Assembly: GCA_015709715.1 (NCBI GenBank)
Contig: CP054184.1
Coordinates: 3,271,001 to 3,335,000, forward strand
Source of the DNA: Nitrospira sp.
Lineage (GTDB): Bacteria > Nitrospirota > Nitrospiria > Nitrospirales > Nitrospiraceae
DNA: 64,000 bases
Direction: 5' to 3'
A model generated the notes under the pieces. It was not told the origin of the DNA and did no database searches. It worked only from the letters and a program-made list of their open reading frames with translations. Every line of letters begins with the position of its first letter. Within the stretch, counting starts at the first letter, position 1. Positions 26,918 to 35,609 of the stretch are shown here, piece by piece. Both the position numbers and the translations under genes were made by a program.

Positions 26918-27055
26918 GGTCTTTCCTCCATTCCGGTGCAGGATGGGGCGTGGAGCGGGAAACGGGGGATTCAAGTGCCGAGCCTGAGGAGCACCACCCC
27001 GTCACCTTGCTAACTTTCGCCTTGTTCTTGCGGGGTTAACTTTACGCGGGCTTTC

Positions 27056-27178
27056 TCAACCGACCACAATCCGGCCGCATTGATACGCGCATTCTGTCTC
27101 GTCGGGACAACCTGTCCAGAATGTCTGCACCTGAACGACGTGGGCTGAGCATTGCTGTTGCGGAATGAGACACAGCAT
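27056..27178 (-). CDS. Candidate cysteine-rich microprotein (40 residues)
   Basis: A short open frame begins at ATG 27178 with AAGGAG eight to nine bases upstream. It encodes 40 residues with five cysteines (3, 10, 24, 30, 34), including the cluster GCPDETECAYQCG. It overlaps the first 27 bases of the divergent membrane-protein gene. Evidence is limited to the ribosome site and cysteine pattern; it may be chance. Confidence 0.3.
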   Translation of the reverse strand: MLCLIPQQQCSAHVVQVQTFWTGCPDETECAYQCGRIVVG

Positions 27179-28336
27179 GGTCGCGGGCTCCTTCGCCGAC
27201 TGACAGTCCTGGTCGCGGTGCCGGTGCTTATTCTGTTGCCGCCTCTGTCCGGGATTTGGCTGGCCGGTCGCTCGCTCGACCCCTACCTCGAATTTCCACC
27301 TAGGACCCGGTCGGTCGTTCATGCGCCCTTCGCTTGGCTGCCGTTTCTGCTATTGGGAGCGGCGATCGTGGCGAGCCTGGCGCCGTTTGTGACGTGTCTG
27401 TTTCGCGCACGCTGCAAGCGGATGCTGCGACCGGTCGCGGCCTTTCCTTGGTGGGGAACCCTGGCCCTTGGTTGGACAGTCGTCGCGTGGTTTCTGGCCT
27501 GGACTCGGCTGGAGTGGATGCACCCGCTTCAGCCGCTCACGTTCACACCGCTATGGTTGGGGTACATCGTGCTGGTCAATGCACTGACGTTCCGGCGTCT
27601 CGGCCGATGTCTGTTGCTGGACCGTCCGCGGTATGTGCTGGCGCTGTTCCCGCTGAGCGCCGTCTTTTGGTGGAGTTTCGAATACCTCAATCGGTTCACC
27701 CAAAACTGGCATTACGTGGGCGGGGGAAATCTAAGCGGTTGGGAGTATCTCTGGCAGGCCACGCTGCCGTTTTCCACCGTGTTGCCCGCCGTATTGGGAA
27801 CCACCGAATTGGTCGGAACCTATCCTCAGCTGATCGGCGGCTTGGATCGATTTGCCGTGCTGTCGTTCGGGCATCGAGGGCGCACTGGCTGGGCGCTGGT
27901 CGGGGCGGCGGCGGGCGGCCTGGTTGCCATCGGGATTTGGCCCAATGTGTTCTTCCCCTTGTTGTGGATGGCGCCGCTTATGCTGATCACGGGGCTGGAA
28001 TTGCTGCAGGGCCTGCCCACGATTTTTCGGGAGGCGGAGCGAGGAGATTGGCGGAGACTATGGTCGGTGGCGCTGGCGGCATTGATCTGCGGCTTCTTCT
28101 GGGAGTTGTGGAACGTGCGCAGCCTGGCTCATTGGGAGTATGCGATTCCCTCTGTCCATGCGTTCAAGCTCTTCGAAATGCCGGCGCTTGGTTATGCCGG
28201 GTACTTTCCGTTCGGTCTGGAATGTTGGGCGGTGGCACACCTCGTTCTGGGGCCGATCGGCAGAGGCGGGGAGGGTTACCGTGGCTCGACGGAGACCGAT
28301 TTGGCGCAACGGAATCCCACCGTTGCCGAGCGATGA
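27152..28336 (+). CDS. Multi-pass integral membrane protein of unknown function
   Basis: The protein has about 394 residues and nine or ten hydrophobic helices, rich in Trp and Leu, and ends in a short polar tail. No enzymatic motif is evident. Conserved-looking loops include FWWSFEYLNRFTQNWHY and FFWELWNVRSLAHWEYAIP, which contain repeated Trp/Glu/Asn patterns facing the same side. The start is uncertain: the frame opens at TTG 27152 (next TTG 27158), and no good ribosome site or in-frame ATG exists before helix 1. Its last 61 bases overlap the convergent FGE-fold gene. I do not recognise the family. Confidence 0.75.
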   Translation: MLLRNETQHGRGLLRRLTVLVAVPVLILLPPLSGIWLAGRSLDPYLEFPPRTRSVVHAPFAWLPFLLLGAAIVASLAPFVTCLFRARCKRMLRPVAAFPWWGTLALGWTVVAWFLAWTRLEWMHPLQPLTFTPLWLGYIVLVNALTFRRLGRCLLLDRPRYVLALFPLSAVFWWSFEYLNRFTQNWHYVGGGNLSGWEYLWQATLPFSTVLPAVLGTTELVGTYPQLIGGLDRFAVLSFGHRGRTGWALVGAAAGGLVAIGIWPNVFFPLLWMAPLMLITGLELLQGLPTIFREAERGDWRRLWSVALAALICGFFWELWNVRSLAHWEYAIPSVHAFKLFEMPALGYAGYFPFGLECWAVAHLVLGPIGRGGEGYRGSTETDLAQRNPTVAER

Positions 28337-29217
28337 TCGATGGGGGACCCGCTTCTGGTCGCGGTGCGGAGCATCTGGGGTTTGCTCTTCCAGGAGCCGC
28401 CGCGGAGCCCCTTGTATCGGCCGCTGGTCGGTCCGGGCGGATTCCGCTCCGGCATATAGGCGTAATAGTCGAAGCCGAACCAGTCGTTCACCCATTCGGC
28501 GACGTTTCCCGCTAGATGGTGCACTCCATAGTAACTCTTACCCTCGTCACCGCTGCTCACCGGCGCGAGGATTGGAATCTCGTGGACGTGGTGCTGTCCG
28601 AACATGGCGAGGCCGGCGCTAGGTGGTGCGTCTCCCCACGGGAAGAGATTGCCGTTGGGGCCGCGGGCGGCCTTTTCCCACTCCGCCTCCGTCGGCAGGC
28701 GTTTGCCATAGGAACGGCAGAGGCCGTCAGCCTCCCTCCATGTGACATACAAGGCCGGCCATTGCGAAAGGGTCTCATCCGTGACGGAGTGCACGGTGAT
28801 GACGTGCCAGATCAAATGCTGCAGATCCTTCGAGGGATGGATCTTGCGGGCTTGCAGGTACGTCAGGTACTCGCCAAGGCTGACCTCATATCGGTCGATG
28901 TCGTAGGCGTCGAGCCAGACCTTGTGTTGAGGCAATTCCGTATCGTCAAACTGCGTCCAGAGACCATAGGGATCGTCGTCGACGCGAATGGTGCCCAAGA
29001 GAAAAGGGCCTTCGGGAATATGCACCATCGGCGAGGGAGCTGCGCGTTTGATGATCGAGGTCAGGTGTTTGGCCAGTTCCGGTGTCGGGGGTGGATTTGT
29101 CGCACGCACCGCGTCGGCCTGGTCAGGCAATAACCAGGCCCAGAGTGTCAGTAGGGCCGCGAGGACGGCATGGTACAAGACTGTTATCGGTGGGAGTGAG
29201 GGGCGGCGCGTCGTCAC
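28276..29217 (-). CDS. Exported formylglycine-generating-enzyme-fold (SUMF1) protein, likely non-catalytic
   Basis: This 313-residue protein has an N-terminal hydrophobic signal or anchor (about 12-35) and a C-lectin-like SUMF1 domain from about residue 62. Typical features are PEGPFLLGT, YDIDRYEVSLGEYLTYL, RLPTEAEWEKAARG, LFPWGD, HLAGNVAEWVNDWFG and LRGGSWKSKPQMLRTATR, ending VGFRCAK. In true formylglycine-generating enzymes a catalytic cysteine pair follows the GGS motif; here it is absent, so catalysis is unlikely. Related proteins work as binding modules, EgtB-like oxidases or cofactors. The GTG start (29217) overlaps the stop of the coiled-coil gene as GTGA, so the two are translationally coupled. 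Confidence 0.82.
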   Translation of the reverse strand: MTTRRPSLPPITVLYHAVLAALLTLWAWLLPDQADAVRATNPPPTPELAKHLTSIIKRAAPSPMVHIPEGPFLLGTIRVDDDPYGLWTQFDDTELPQHKVWLDAYDIDRYEVSLGEYLTYLQARKIHPSKDLQHLIWHVITVHSVTDETLSQWPALYVTWREADGLCRSYGKRLPTEAEWEKAARGPNGNLFPWGDAPPSAGLAMFGQHHVHEIPILAPVSSGDEGKSYYGVHHLAGNVAEWVNDWFGFDYYAYMPERNPPGPTSGRYKGLRGGSWKSKPQMLRTATRSGSPIDHRSATVGFRCAKSVSVEPR

Positions 29218-29969
29218 AACTTGCTCGGGGAGGAGACGGCTTTGCCGATTTCGGCGATCAAGCGGCGTTCGATTTCAGCGGTCTCTTCGGCGCTGACCGG
29301 GAGGACGCGGCCGCCTTGGACGAGTTTTTCGAAGTCGGCCTTTACGCTGAGCCTGGTGACATTGGTGGGTAGGGCTTGGAGCGACACCACATACTGGTTG
29401 CGAAATCCCGCCATCTCCAAGGAGGTCGGCGTGGAAACCTTGCGCTCGGTGACGAAGACGGCTTTTTGGTCTGTCTTGACGCTCACCTTCACATGGTAGC
29501 CGTTTCGGGCCAAGGCTTCTTCGGCGGCCTTGCCCACGATAGGCAGGGCGCGCGGCAGGTCTTCGACTTGCGAGCCTTTCTCCTCGATCTTGATGCTGTC
29601 CAGGGCTTGCGCGGCTTTGGCGGCGGTCCGTTGCACTTCACCCGTCAGTTTCTTCGACTCCGCGAGCTGGGCTGCGAGTTTGGTTTCGAGGGCCTTGGTT
29701 TCGGCCATCAGCGCCTTCGCGTCGGTCTGCGCCTGTTCCGTTTGTTTTTTCGCGTCTCGCAGCTCCTGATTGAGCAAGTCGATCTGCTGCTGCATGACCT
29801 TGTTGCCGTCCTGCAGCGAGGTCATGAGCGATTCCTGTTTTGCAAGTTGCTTGCGCAGGTTGTCGTTTTCCTGGCGGAAGGGGGATTCATCCGGCGCGCA
29901 TCCGACGCACAGCGAGAGTACCGTCAGGCCAAGGAAGGGAGCGAGGGATCGCTGGGGGGCCGTGGTCAT
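29214..29969 (-). CDS. Exported coiled-coil (probable lipoprotein)
   Basis: This 251-residue protein has a signal peptide with a weak lipobox (CVGC, Cys at residue 24) and a long heptad-rich coiled coil (about 33-130). The C-terminal globular domain (about 140-251) contains GKAAEEALARNGYHVKV and the basic segment KKTDQKAVF-like pattern. The coiled coil would hold the domain away from the outer membrane. It is coupled to the downstream FGE-fold gene by a GTGA overlap, which suggests the two proteins act together. It is divergent from the next secreted protein gene. No family recognised. Confidence 0.72.
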   Translation of the reverse strand: MTTAPQRSLAPFLGLTVLSLCVGCAPDESPFRQENDNLRKQLAKQESLMTSLQDGNKVMQQQIDLLNQELRDAKKQTEQAQTDAKALMAETKALETKLAAQLAESKKLTGEVQRTAAKAAQALDSIKIEEKGSQVEDLPRALPIVGKAAEEALARNGYHVKVSVKTDQKAVFVTERKVSTPTSLEMAGFRNQYVVSLQALPTNVTRLSVKADFEKLVQGGRVLPVSAEETAEIERRLIAEIGKAVSSPSKL

Positions 29970-30079
29970 AGTTAGGATGAAACAGTCAGACCATTACCAG
30001 AGTTCAACCCCCCTTGTCTATCATCATTCAAGTTCTGAGCGGTTTGACCGGCGGCAAACCGAGCGGCTATCCTGTCCGC

Positions 30080-30742
30080 ATGTGGTGCTGGCATACGGTG
30101 CTCGTGGGGCTGAGTCTGTGGTGTGTATGTCCGATGCCGACCGTCGTGCAGGTCGCTGCATCGGAAGAGGCTCCGCAGGCGGTCCCGTCCGACGAGTATC
30201 TCTTTTACGACTTGGCGGTGACGGAAAAGTTTTTGAGTGTGCGGACCAGGGTAGTGATCATCGAGCGGCTCACGTCGGCCTATCTGGATCCCGATCAGCC
30301 GGCGAATCCGACTCTGGCTTGGTTGCAGGCACAAGGATTCTTCGGTGGCCGCTTGCCGTCGGATCTCATCCGGGACTTCGTGGCGAAGAATCAGCGGCCG
30401 GCGAGGTTGGGTGCCCATTTTTCGTTCGGGGTGCGGTACCGGTTCGTAACAGGAGACGGCACTGCGGACGCGGAAGCCGGGCTCTGGGCCATTCCCACCG
30501 CCTGGCCTGCGCAGGAGGTTCCGAATGTCGATCCTGAAGCGGTCGATCGCTTGGTATTTTCCCGCGTCGGCTTGACGTTACGTGGCGACCAAGCCCTGCT
30601 GTTCGTCGCCAACCATCGTCCGGACAACAGCGGGGCCGGGTTTCTGTTCTGGTTCGTTCGGCGGCAGCGGGACTGGACGTTGTACGACACCGAAGTCATG
30701 TGGGTCGCTACGCTCGATCGAGGGCCGGCCGGTCCACCGTGA
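30080..30742 (+). CDS. Secreted protein of unknown function
   Basis: About 220 residues from ATG 30080, with a signal peptide (MWCWHTVLVGLSLW, cleavage probably near VAA at residue 25-28). The mature part mixes helices and strands, with RTRVVIIERLTSAYLDPDQP and a C-terminal LLFVANHRPDNSGAGFLFWFVRR pattern. The frame extends upstream to TTG 30014, but the signal peptide fits the later ATG better. No family is recognised. It precedes a metallo-beta-lactamase-fold hydrolase gene by 33 bases on the same strand, so co-transcription is likely. Confidence 0.6.
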   Translation: MWCWHTVLVGLSLWCVCPMPTVVQVAASEEAPQAVPSDEYLFYDLAVTEKFLSVRTRVVIIERLTSAYLDPDQPANPTLAWLQAQGFFGGRLPSDLIRDFVAKNQRPARLGAHFSFGVRYRFVTGDGTADAEAGLWAIPTAWPAQEVPNVDPEAVDRLVFSRVGLTLRGDQALLFVANHRPDNSGAGFLFWFVRRQRDWTLYDTEVMWVATLDRGPAGPP

Positions 30743-30775
30743 GCCCGACCTGTCGTCCTAACCGTGAGGAGTTGC

Positions 30776-31405
30776 ATGATTCGGAAAACATTCGCTGTTC
30801 CTCCTCTGGGGTGCAACTGTTCGATCATCGGTGATCCTGTCACGAAGCAGGCGATCGTGGTGGATCCCGGAGGGGCCACCGATCGTATCCTGCACGAAGT
30901 GCGGGCGTTGGGGCTCACGGTCGTCAGCATCCTGCATACGCATGCCCATTTCGACCACTTTCTGGCGTCCGGCGCCATGAAAGCGGCGACCGGGGCGACC
31001 CTCTGCCTCCATCCTGATGACCGACCGCTCTGGGAGTTGCTGGAAACGCAATGCCGAATGTTCGGTGTGCCCTATGTGCCGGCGCCGTTGCCCGATTACT
31101 GGTTGAAGGATGAGGAACCGGTACCCGTCGGTGACGTGCAAGGAGTGGCGCTCCATACCCCCGGACACACGCCCGGCTCGATGTGTTTTCACTTTCCGAC
31201 TGCCGGTCTGGTGCTTGCCGGGGATACGTTGTTTCGCGGCGGAATCGGGCGAACTGATCTGTGGGGCGGCGATTTCGATGCGATCGAACAGTCCATCCGC
31301 GAGCGGCTGTACACCCTCGACGAAAATACCATCGTCGTGACCGGGCATGGGGCAGAGACGGAGATTGGCCGGGAACGGGCGACGAATTCGTTTGTACGGG
31401 CTTGA
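30776..31405 (+). CDS. Metallo-beta-lactamase-fold hydrolase (glyoxalase II-like)
   Basis: This 209-residue cytoplasmic enzyme has the metal motif HTHAHFDH and later ligands in HTPGHTPGS, GDTLFRGGIGRTDLWGG and the final VVTGHGAET. The short length and this pattern match the YcbL/GloB-like group that hydrolyses thioesters such as S-lactoylglutathione. Alternative start GTG 30764 is possible, but ATG 30776 has GAGG upstream and begins the conserved part. It lies between two exported-protein genes on the same strand. Confidence 0.9.
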   Translation: MIRKTFAVPPLGCNCSIIGDPVTKQAIVVDPGGATDRILHEVRALGLTVVSILHTHAHFDHFLASGAMKAATGATLCLHPDDRPLWELLETQCRMFGVPYVPAPLPDYWLKDEEPVPVGDVQGVALHTPGHTPGSMCFHFPTAGLVLAGDTLFRGGIGRTDLWGGDFDAIEQSIRERLYTLDENTIVVTGHGAETEIGRERATNSFVRA

Positions 31406-31435
31406 CGGGTTCACAGGCAGCCACAGGAGGCGATC

Positions 31436-31948
31436 ATGGAGGTGCGAGCGTGGTGGTCCATGCTTCCGTTATTCTCGTTGGTGGTGGTGATCTCGGCCTC
31501 GGTTCCCCGGACCTGGGCGGACGAGGGGGGCGCTGTCCCGCAAGTGGCCATCGGCGACGTGCAGGTCCGGTTGTCGGACCATGGCCCAGTGGTCCTGTTG
31601 TCCGCGGAAGGCAAGACGATTCCGATCTTCGTGGACCATACGGTGGCGGCCTCGATCCAAGGGGCCCTGACCGGTGAAAAATTACCCCGTCCGCTCTCCC
31701 ATGATTTGATGCACACGATCCTCGACGCCTTCGGCGGCCGAGTGGTCAAAACGGTCATCACCCTGAGGGCCGGCACGTATTACGGGGCCTTGACGGTGGT
31801 GGTGCAAGGCCAGGAGAAAGTCTTCGATAGCCGCTCGTCCGACTCGATCGCGCTGGCTATCCACTTCAACGCTCCCATTCTGGTGAACCGGGATTTATTG
31901 GACGCCGTCGGGAAGCCCTTTCCTGAATCGAAACCGCAGACGCTGTAG
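31436..31948 (+). CDS. Exported bifunctional-nuclease-domain (DUF151) protein
   Basis: This 170-residue protein has a BFN/DUF151 domain from about residue 45, with VVLLSAEGKTIPIFV, RPLSHDLMHTILDAFGGRV and the closing motif FDSRSSDSIALAIHFNAPI. Family members with tested activity cut DNA and RNA and are usually cytoplasmic. Here a clear signal peptide precedes the domain (hydrophobic core LPLFSLVVVISASV, cleavage near TWA-DE), so it should act in the periplasm. It follows the hydrolase gene by 30 bases and has AGGAGG upstream of the ATG. Confidence 0.85.
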   Translation: MEVRAWWSMLPLFSLVVVISASVPRTWADEGGAVPQVAIGDVQVRLSDHGPVVLLSAEGKTIPIFVDHTVAASIQGALTGEKLPRPLSHDLMHTILDAFGGRVVKTVITLRAGTYYGALTVVVQGQEKVFDSRSSDSIALAIHFNAPILVNRDLLDAVGKPFPESKPQTL

Positions 31949-32110
31949 CCGGCGCTGCAGGCGGTTACCCTCTCACCCGGTGCCATTTGAGGGAAGGCGC
32001 GGGTGATTCCCGGTGAAGAAACAGCGATCCCTGGTGTTTTCCCTACTTCTACCCTATCGTACATTTGGGCTGGAACCGTAAGTCGATCGACCACTCAGGA
32101 GCTCGGCGCG

Positions 32111-32437
32111 ATGATGCAGAATAAACGAAAGCACGAACGGGTGCGGGTGCAGTTCCGCAGCCATTTTTCGATGAAGGGAAAAATGCTCGCTGGGGATGGA
32201 GACCTGACCGATCTGTCGCCAGGCGGCTGCCGGATTCTCAGTTCGGTCCAGGTATCGGCGGGCTCGGAACTGGAACTCTGCATCTTCCCGGGGGACGATG
32301 CGAATCCTATCTTGATCGACGTGGCCACTGTGCGGTGGTGTCAGCCCAAAGAGTTCGGCCTGGCCTTTACGGGCATCCGAGCCCCGGCGCAACGCCGCCT
32401 GACCGACGTATGGCGCAAGCTCGCCAAACCGGCTTGA
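32111..32437 (+). CDS. PilZ-domain protein
   Basis: This 108-residue protein is a stand-alone PilZ domain with the cyclic-di-GMP signature: an RxxxR-type start (RKHERVRV, residues about 6-13) and DLSPGGC near residue 37. It should bind cyclic di-GMP and pass the signal to a partner, for example motility or exopolysaccharide machinery. No diguanylate cyclase is in the window. It converges with trpS, with 15 bases between the stops and no obvious terminator. Confidence 0.87.
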   Translation: MMQNKRKHERVRVQFRSHFSMKGKMLAGDGDLTDLSPGGCRILSSVQVSAGSELELCIFPGDDANPILIDVATVRWCQPKEFGLAFTGIRAPAQRRLTDVWRKLAKPA

Positions 32438-32452
32438 GGCAAGGCGACCGCG

Positions 32453-33442
32453 TCACATCTTCATGGCGTCGCGTACTTCTTCCATGGTGCGTGATGCGAC
32501 CGCGGAAGCCCGGCGTCGGCCGTCTTCCACCACCTCGTTCAGGTGCGCTGGATTCTGTGTGAGCGCCGCTCGAGCCTCCCACATGGGCGCCAACCTCTCC
32601 ACAATCCGGTCCGCCACCAGCTTCTTACAGTCGATACAGCCGATCGCCGCCTTTCGGCAGTCCTGATTCACCTGCTCGATGACCGGCAGCGGAGAAAAGA
32701 TCTTGTGAAAGTCGTAGACCGGACAGACATCGGGGTTGCCCGGGTCCGTCCGGCGTACGCGCGCCGGATCCGTGATCATGGTTTTGAGCTTCTGCCGCAC
32801 GACCGATTCGGTGTCCGACAGGTTGATGGTGTTGCCATAGCTCTTGCTCATCTTCCGCCCGTCGGTGCCGGCGACCTTGGGGAACTTGGTCAGGTGTTCC
32901 TGCGGTTCGGGGAATACAGGACGGTAGAGCGCGTTGAAGCGGCGAGCGAGTTCCCGCGTAAGCTCCAGGTGGGGCAGTTGGTCCTTGCCGACGGGCACGA
33001 AGTCCGGTTTGTAGATCAGGATGTCTGCCGCCTGCAGCACGGGATAGCCTAGAAATCCATAGGTGCTGAGGTCTCGTTCCTTGATCTCCTCTTGCTTTTC
33101 CTTGTAGGTCGGGTTGCGTTCGAGCCAGGAGACCGGAATGATCATCGAAAAAAGCAGGTGCAGAATCGCGTGGTCCGGCACCTGCGACTGGACGAATACG
33201 GTGGCTCGTTTGGGGTCGATGCCCGCCGCCAGCCAATCGATCAACAGCTCGCGCACGAACTCGCGGATGCGCGAGGTGTCGGCATAGTTCGACGACAGCG
33301 CGTGCCAGTCGGCGACGAAGAAAAAACACTCGTATTGCTCCTGGAGCGCTTTCCAGTTATCGAGCGCCCCCAACCAGTTGCCGAGATGGAGCAGCCCGCT
33401 CGGCTGCATTCCGCTGAGTACCCGTTTGCGGCCCGTGATCAT
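32453..33442 (-). CDS. trpS: Tryptophanyl-tRNA synthetase
   Basis: This 329-residue class I synthetase charges tRNA-Trp. The HIGH-type motif appears as HLGNW after SGMQPSG, and KMSKS is exact in GRKMSKSYGN. Segments DWHALSSNY and PVLQAADILIY fit the tryptophan site. The start at ATG 33442 is preferred over GTG 33451 because AGGAG lies eight bases upstream of the ATG. The length is normal for bacteria. Confidence 0.97.
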   Translation of the reverse strand: MITGRKRVLSGMQPSGLLHLGNWLGALDNWKALQEQYECFFFVADWHALSSNYADTSRIREFVRELLIDWLAAGIDPKRATVFVQSQVPDHAILHLLFSMIIPVSWLERNPTYKEKQEEIKERDLSTYGFLGYPVLQAADILIYKPDFVPVGKDQLPHLELTRELARRFNALYRPVFPEPQEHLTKFPKVAGTDGRKMSKSYGNTINLSDTESVVRQKLKTMITDPARVRRTDPGNPDVCPVYDFHKIFSPLPVIEQVNQDCRKAAIGCIDCKKLVADRIVERLAPMWEARAALTQNPAHLNEVVEDGRRRASAVASRTMEEVRDAMKM

Positions 33443-33523
33443 GTGAGTCACTCCTGTCGCTGAAGCATGGTGGGAACGTCGAGCTGAGGACCGGATTGTT
33501 CGAGGAGAGCATGGGCATGGCGA

Positions 33524-35518
33524 TCACTCCATCGGAACGAATCGGCCCTGTTTGACCTGAATGAGAAAGACGTGGCGGTTCAGGGTTCCGTCCGGGCTGA
33601 ACCCGCTGGGGCCGCTCAAGGTCGGAAGGTCATGCTGCATCAGTAGAAAGTCCTGCACGGCCTCTCCCGTGGTGGCGCCGCGACGGATCGCCTCGACGAC
33701 GAGTCGTGCGGCATCGTACCCCTGGGCTGCGAACAGTGACGGGGTTGCCTGATATCGTTTGCGATACCGTTCGACGAATTCTTGCACGGCAGGATTGGGA
33801 CTGTCGGCAAAAAATCCATCGACAAACACGCCGCCTTCAATACTCCGATCCGCCACGCGCGCGAAGTCGGCGGTGTTCCAACCATTGGTACCGAGGAGGG
33901 GGACGGCGATGTCGTGAAAGGCCAGTTGGGTTGCCAGCAAGCTCACATCCAATGACCGACCGGGAATAAAGACGGCATCGAATCCGGGAGAATAGAGAAT
34001 CCGTTTTGTTTTTTTGCCGTTCGATTTGACCTGGGGTTTCGTGGGGTCCTGCTCGATCGGCACTTCGACGCCGTATTTCTTGAGATCCTCCGCCTTCAGT
34101 TTGGCGATCACGGCACGAAAATCGGCGTCGCCTTCTTTGTACAGTTCGCTGGCGATGAGTTCCGCATCCTGCTGACGGATTTCCTGCGCGAAGAGCCGGG
34201 CCAATTCGCGGCCATACACTGTGTCGGGGTAGAGAATGGCCACCCGCTTATACTGTTGCTCGCGAAAGGCGTACTCGGCGACGCGTTTGGCTTGATGGCC
34301 GTAGGTCAGGGCGGTGCTGAAGACGTAGTTGCCGAGCCGTCGCAGGTTCGTCACGGTCGCGCTCGGTGTAATCAGAGGGATGTGCGTGCGTTCTGCCAGC
34401 TCGGCCATCGCGGGAAGGTTCCTGGACAGCAACGGGCCGATCACGGCCAAAGGCCGATCGTCTGCCAGGACGCCGGACAATTCATCGAGAAAGGCGGCAC
34501 GGTCGGCCTCGGTATCCTTAACGATCAGTCCGATCGACGGAGCGTCGGAGCCATCTTTGGTTCGTTCCAAGGCGAGTTGGATGCCGTTCAGCACTTCGGT
34601 CCCGAATGGCGCGAGCTTGCCCGACATGGGAAAAATGGCAGCGATCGAATAGGGATGGGATTTGAACTTCGCCCGCACGGCGGCCTGTAACTCGGCAGCT
34701 TTGGTGGTGTAAGAATGGTTGGGGAATCGACTCAAGAATAGTTTCAAATCGCGTTCGACCAAGTGGTCTTCACCCGCCGCAGAATGAAGCTCGATGAGCT
34801 TGATCGAGGCCAGATCGCCGGGAAAACTCCTGGGATAGGCATCACGCACTCGGATGAGAGCCGGCACATCGAGCTTCTCTTGGACGAATTCTCGAATCAA
34901 TCCTTCGGTCTCGCGGGCCTGATCTCCGGTATCGAGTGGGAGTTCGTCCAGCCAGGCTTGAATCGTGCGCAGCACATCCTTCTTCTGCGCCTGGAATTCA
35001 CCGGTCAGGCGTAGGGCCTCCCGTTTAGTGTCCGGGTTCGTGGAGAGGCTGCGAACCTCCGCAAGCAGCGGCAACGCCAGGTCGAGATTCCCGGCTCGGG
35101 CATGCGTGCGCGCGAGCAGCAGTTTGGCTCGGTCCGCTAAATCCGACGCCGGGAATTCACCCAATAACTGGTTGATGTATCGAACCGTCTCGGTCTGATC
35201 CTTCAGCCCGAACATGGCAGCGGCCGTAAGGAGGTAGGCGTCATCGAGAAGGTCTGGGGCAGGACTGCTCTCGATAAAGCGCCGCAGGAGGGCGGCGGCA
35301 GGTTCGTATTGTTCCGAATCGAGGAGTTTCTTGGCCTGGTCTAAGGTGGCTTGGCCGGTATTGCCCTGCGGTTTGGGTTGGCTGGTTTTGGGAGGAGGCG
35401 ATGCTTTCGAGGCGGGAGCTGCGTCAGCAAACGCAACACAGCCTACGAGAAAGGTCACCGCGAGGGCGAGGCTGTACACGCGGCGATGCGAGGCGCGGGA
35501 TCCTGATCGAGAAACCAT
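33524..35518 (-). CDS. LpoA-like penicillin-binding protein activator (TPR plus periplasmic-binding fold)
   Basis: This 664-residue exported protein has a signal peptide (hydrophobic core about 15-31, with VGC at 25-27 as a possible but non-final lipobox). A TPR-like helical region (about 55-290) follows, then a type I periplasmic-binding fold (about 295-664: AAIFPMSGKLAPFGTEVLNGIQLALE, VIGPLLSRN, VAILYPDTVYG). This is the two-domain layout of LpoA, which activates PBP1A, and of LivK-like receptors with TPRs. No ABC permease is adjacent, which favours an envelope role. It has a near-consensus promoter and AGGAG before the ATG. Amino-acid binding remains an alternative. Confidence 0.78.
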   Translation of the reverse strand: MVSRSGSRASHRRVYSLALAVTFLVGCVAFADAAPASKASPPPKTSQPKPQGNTGQATLDQAKKLLDSEQYEPAAALLRRFIESSPAPDLLDDAYLLTAAAMFGLKDQTETVRYINQLLGEFPASDLADRAKLLLARTHARAGNLDLALPLLAEVRSLSTNPDTKREALRLTGEFQAQKKDVLRTIQAWLDELPLDTGDQARETEGLIREFVQEKLDVPALIRVRDAYPRSFPGDLASIKLIELHSAAGEDHLVERDLKLFLSRFPNHSYTTKAAELQAAVRAKFKSHPYSIAAIFPMSGKLAPFGTEVLNGIQLALERTKDGSDAPSIGLIVKDTEADRAAFLDELSGVLADDRPLAVIGPLLSRNLPAMAELAERTHIPLITPSATVTNLRRLGNYVFSTALTYGHQAKRVAEYAFREQQYKRVAILYPDTVYGRELARLFAQEIRQQDAELIASELYKEGDADFRAVIAKLKAEDLKKYGVEVPIEQDPTKPQVKSNGKKTKRILYSPGFDAVFIPGRSLDVSLLATQLAFHDIAVPLLGTNGWNTADFARVADRSIEGGVFVDGFFADSPNPAVQEFVERYRKRYQATPSLFAAQGYDAARLVVEAIRRGATTGEAVQDFLLMQHDLPTLSGPSGFSPDGTLNRHVFLIQVKQGRFVPME

Positions 35519-35560
35519 TGACTCCTATGCATTGCGAACGCTCTCGCCGCAATCTTGGCC

Positions 35561-35589
35561 ACTATAAGAAACAGGTGCGGGGGTGTCAA
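35561..35589 (-). promoter_or_regulatory. Near-consensus sigma-70 promoter for the LpoA-like gene
   Basis: TTGACA (35584-35589) and TATAGT (35561-35566) on the minus strand are spaced by exactly 17 bases. The predicted leader is about 36 bases and contains the AGGAG ribosome site. Confidence 0.65.
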
Positions 35590-35609
35590 GGTAAGTTGCG
35601 CGCATTGCG

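Noticed and set aside
28276-29217. Active formylglycine-generating enzyme for sulfatases
   Set aside because: The catalytic cysteine pair after the GGS motif is absent and no sulfatase gene is near.
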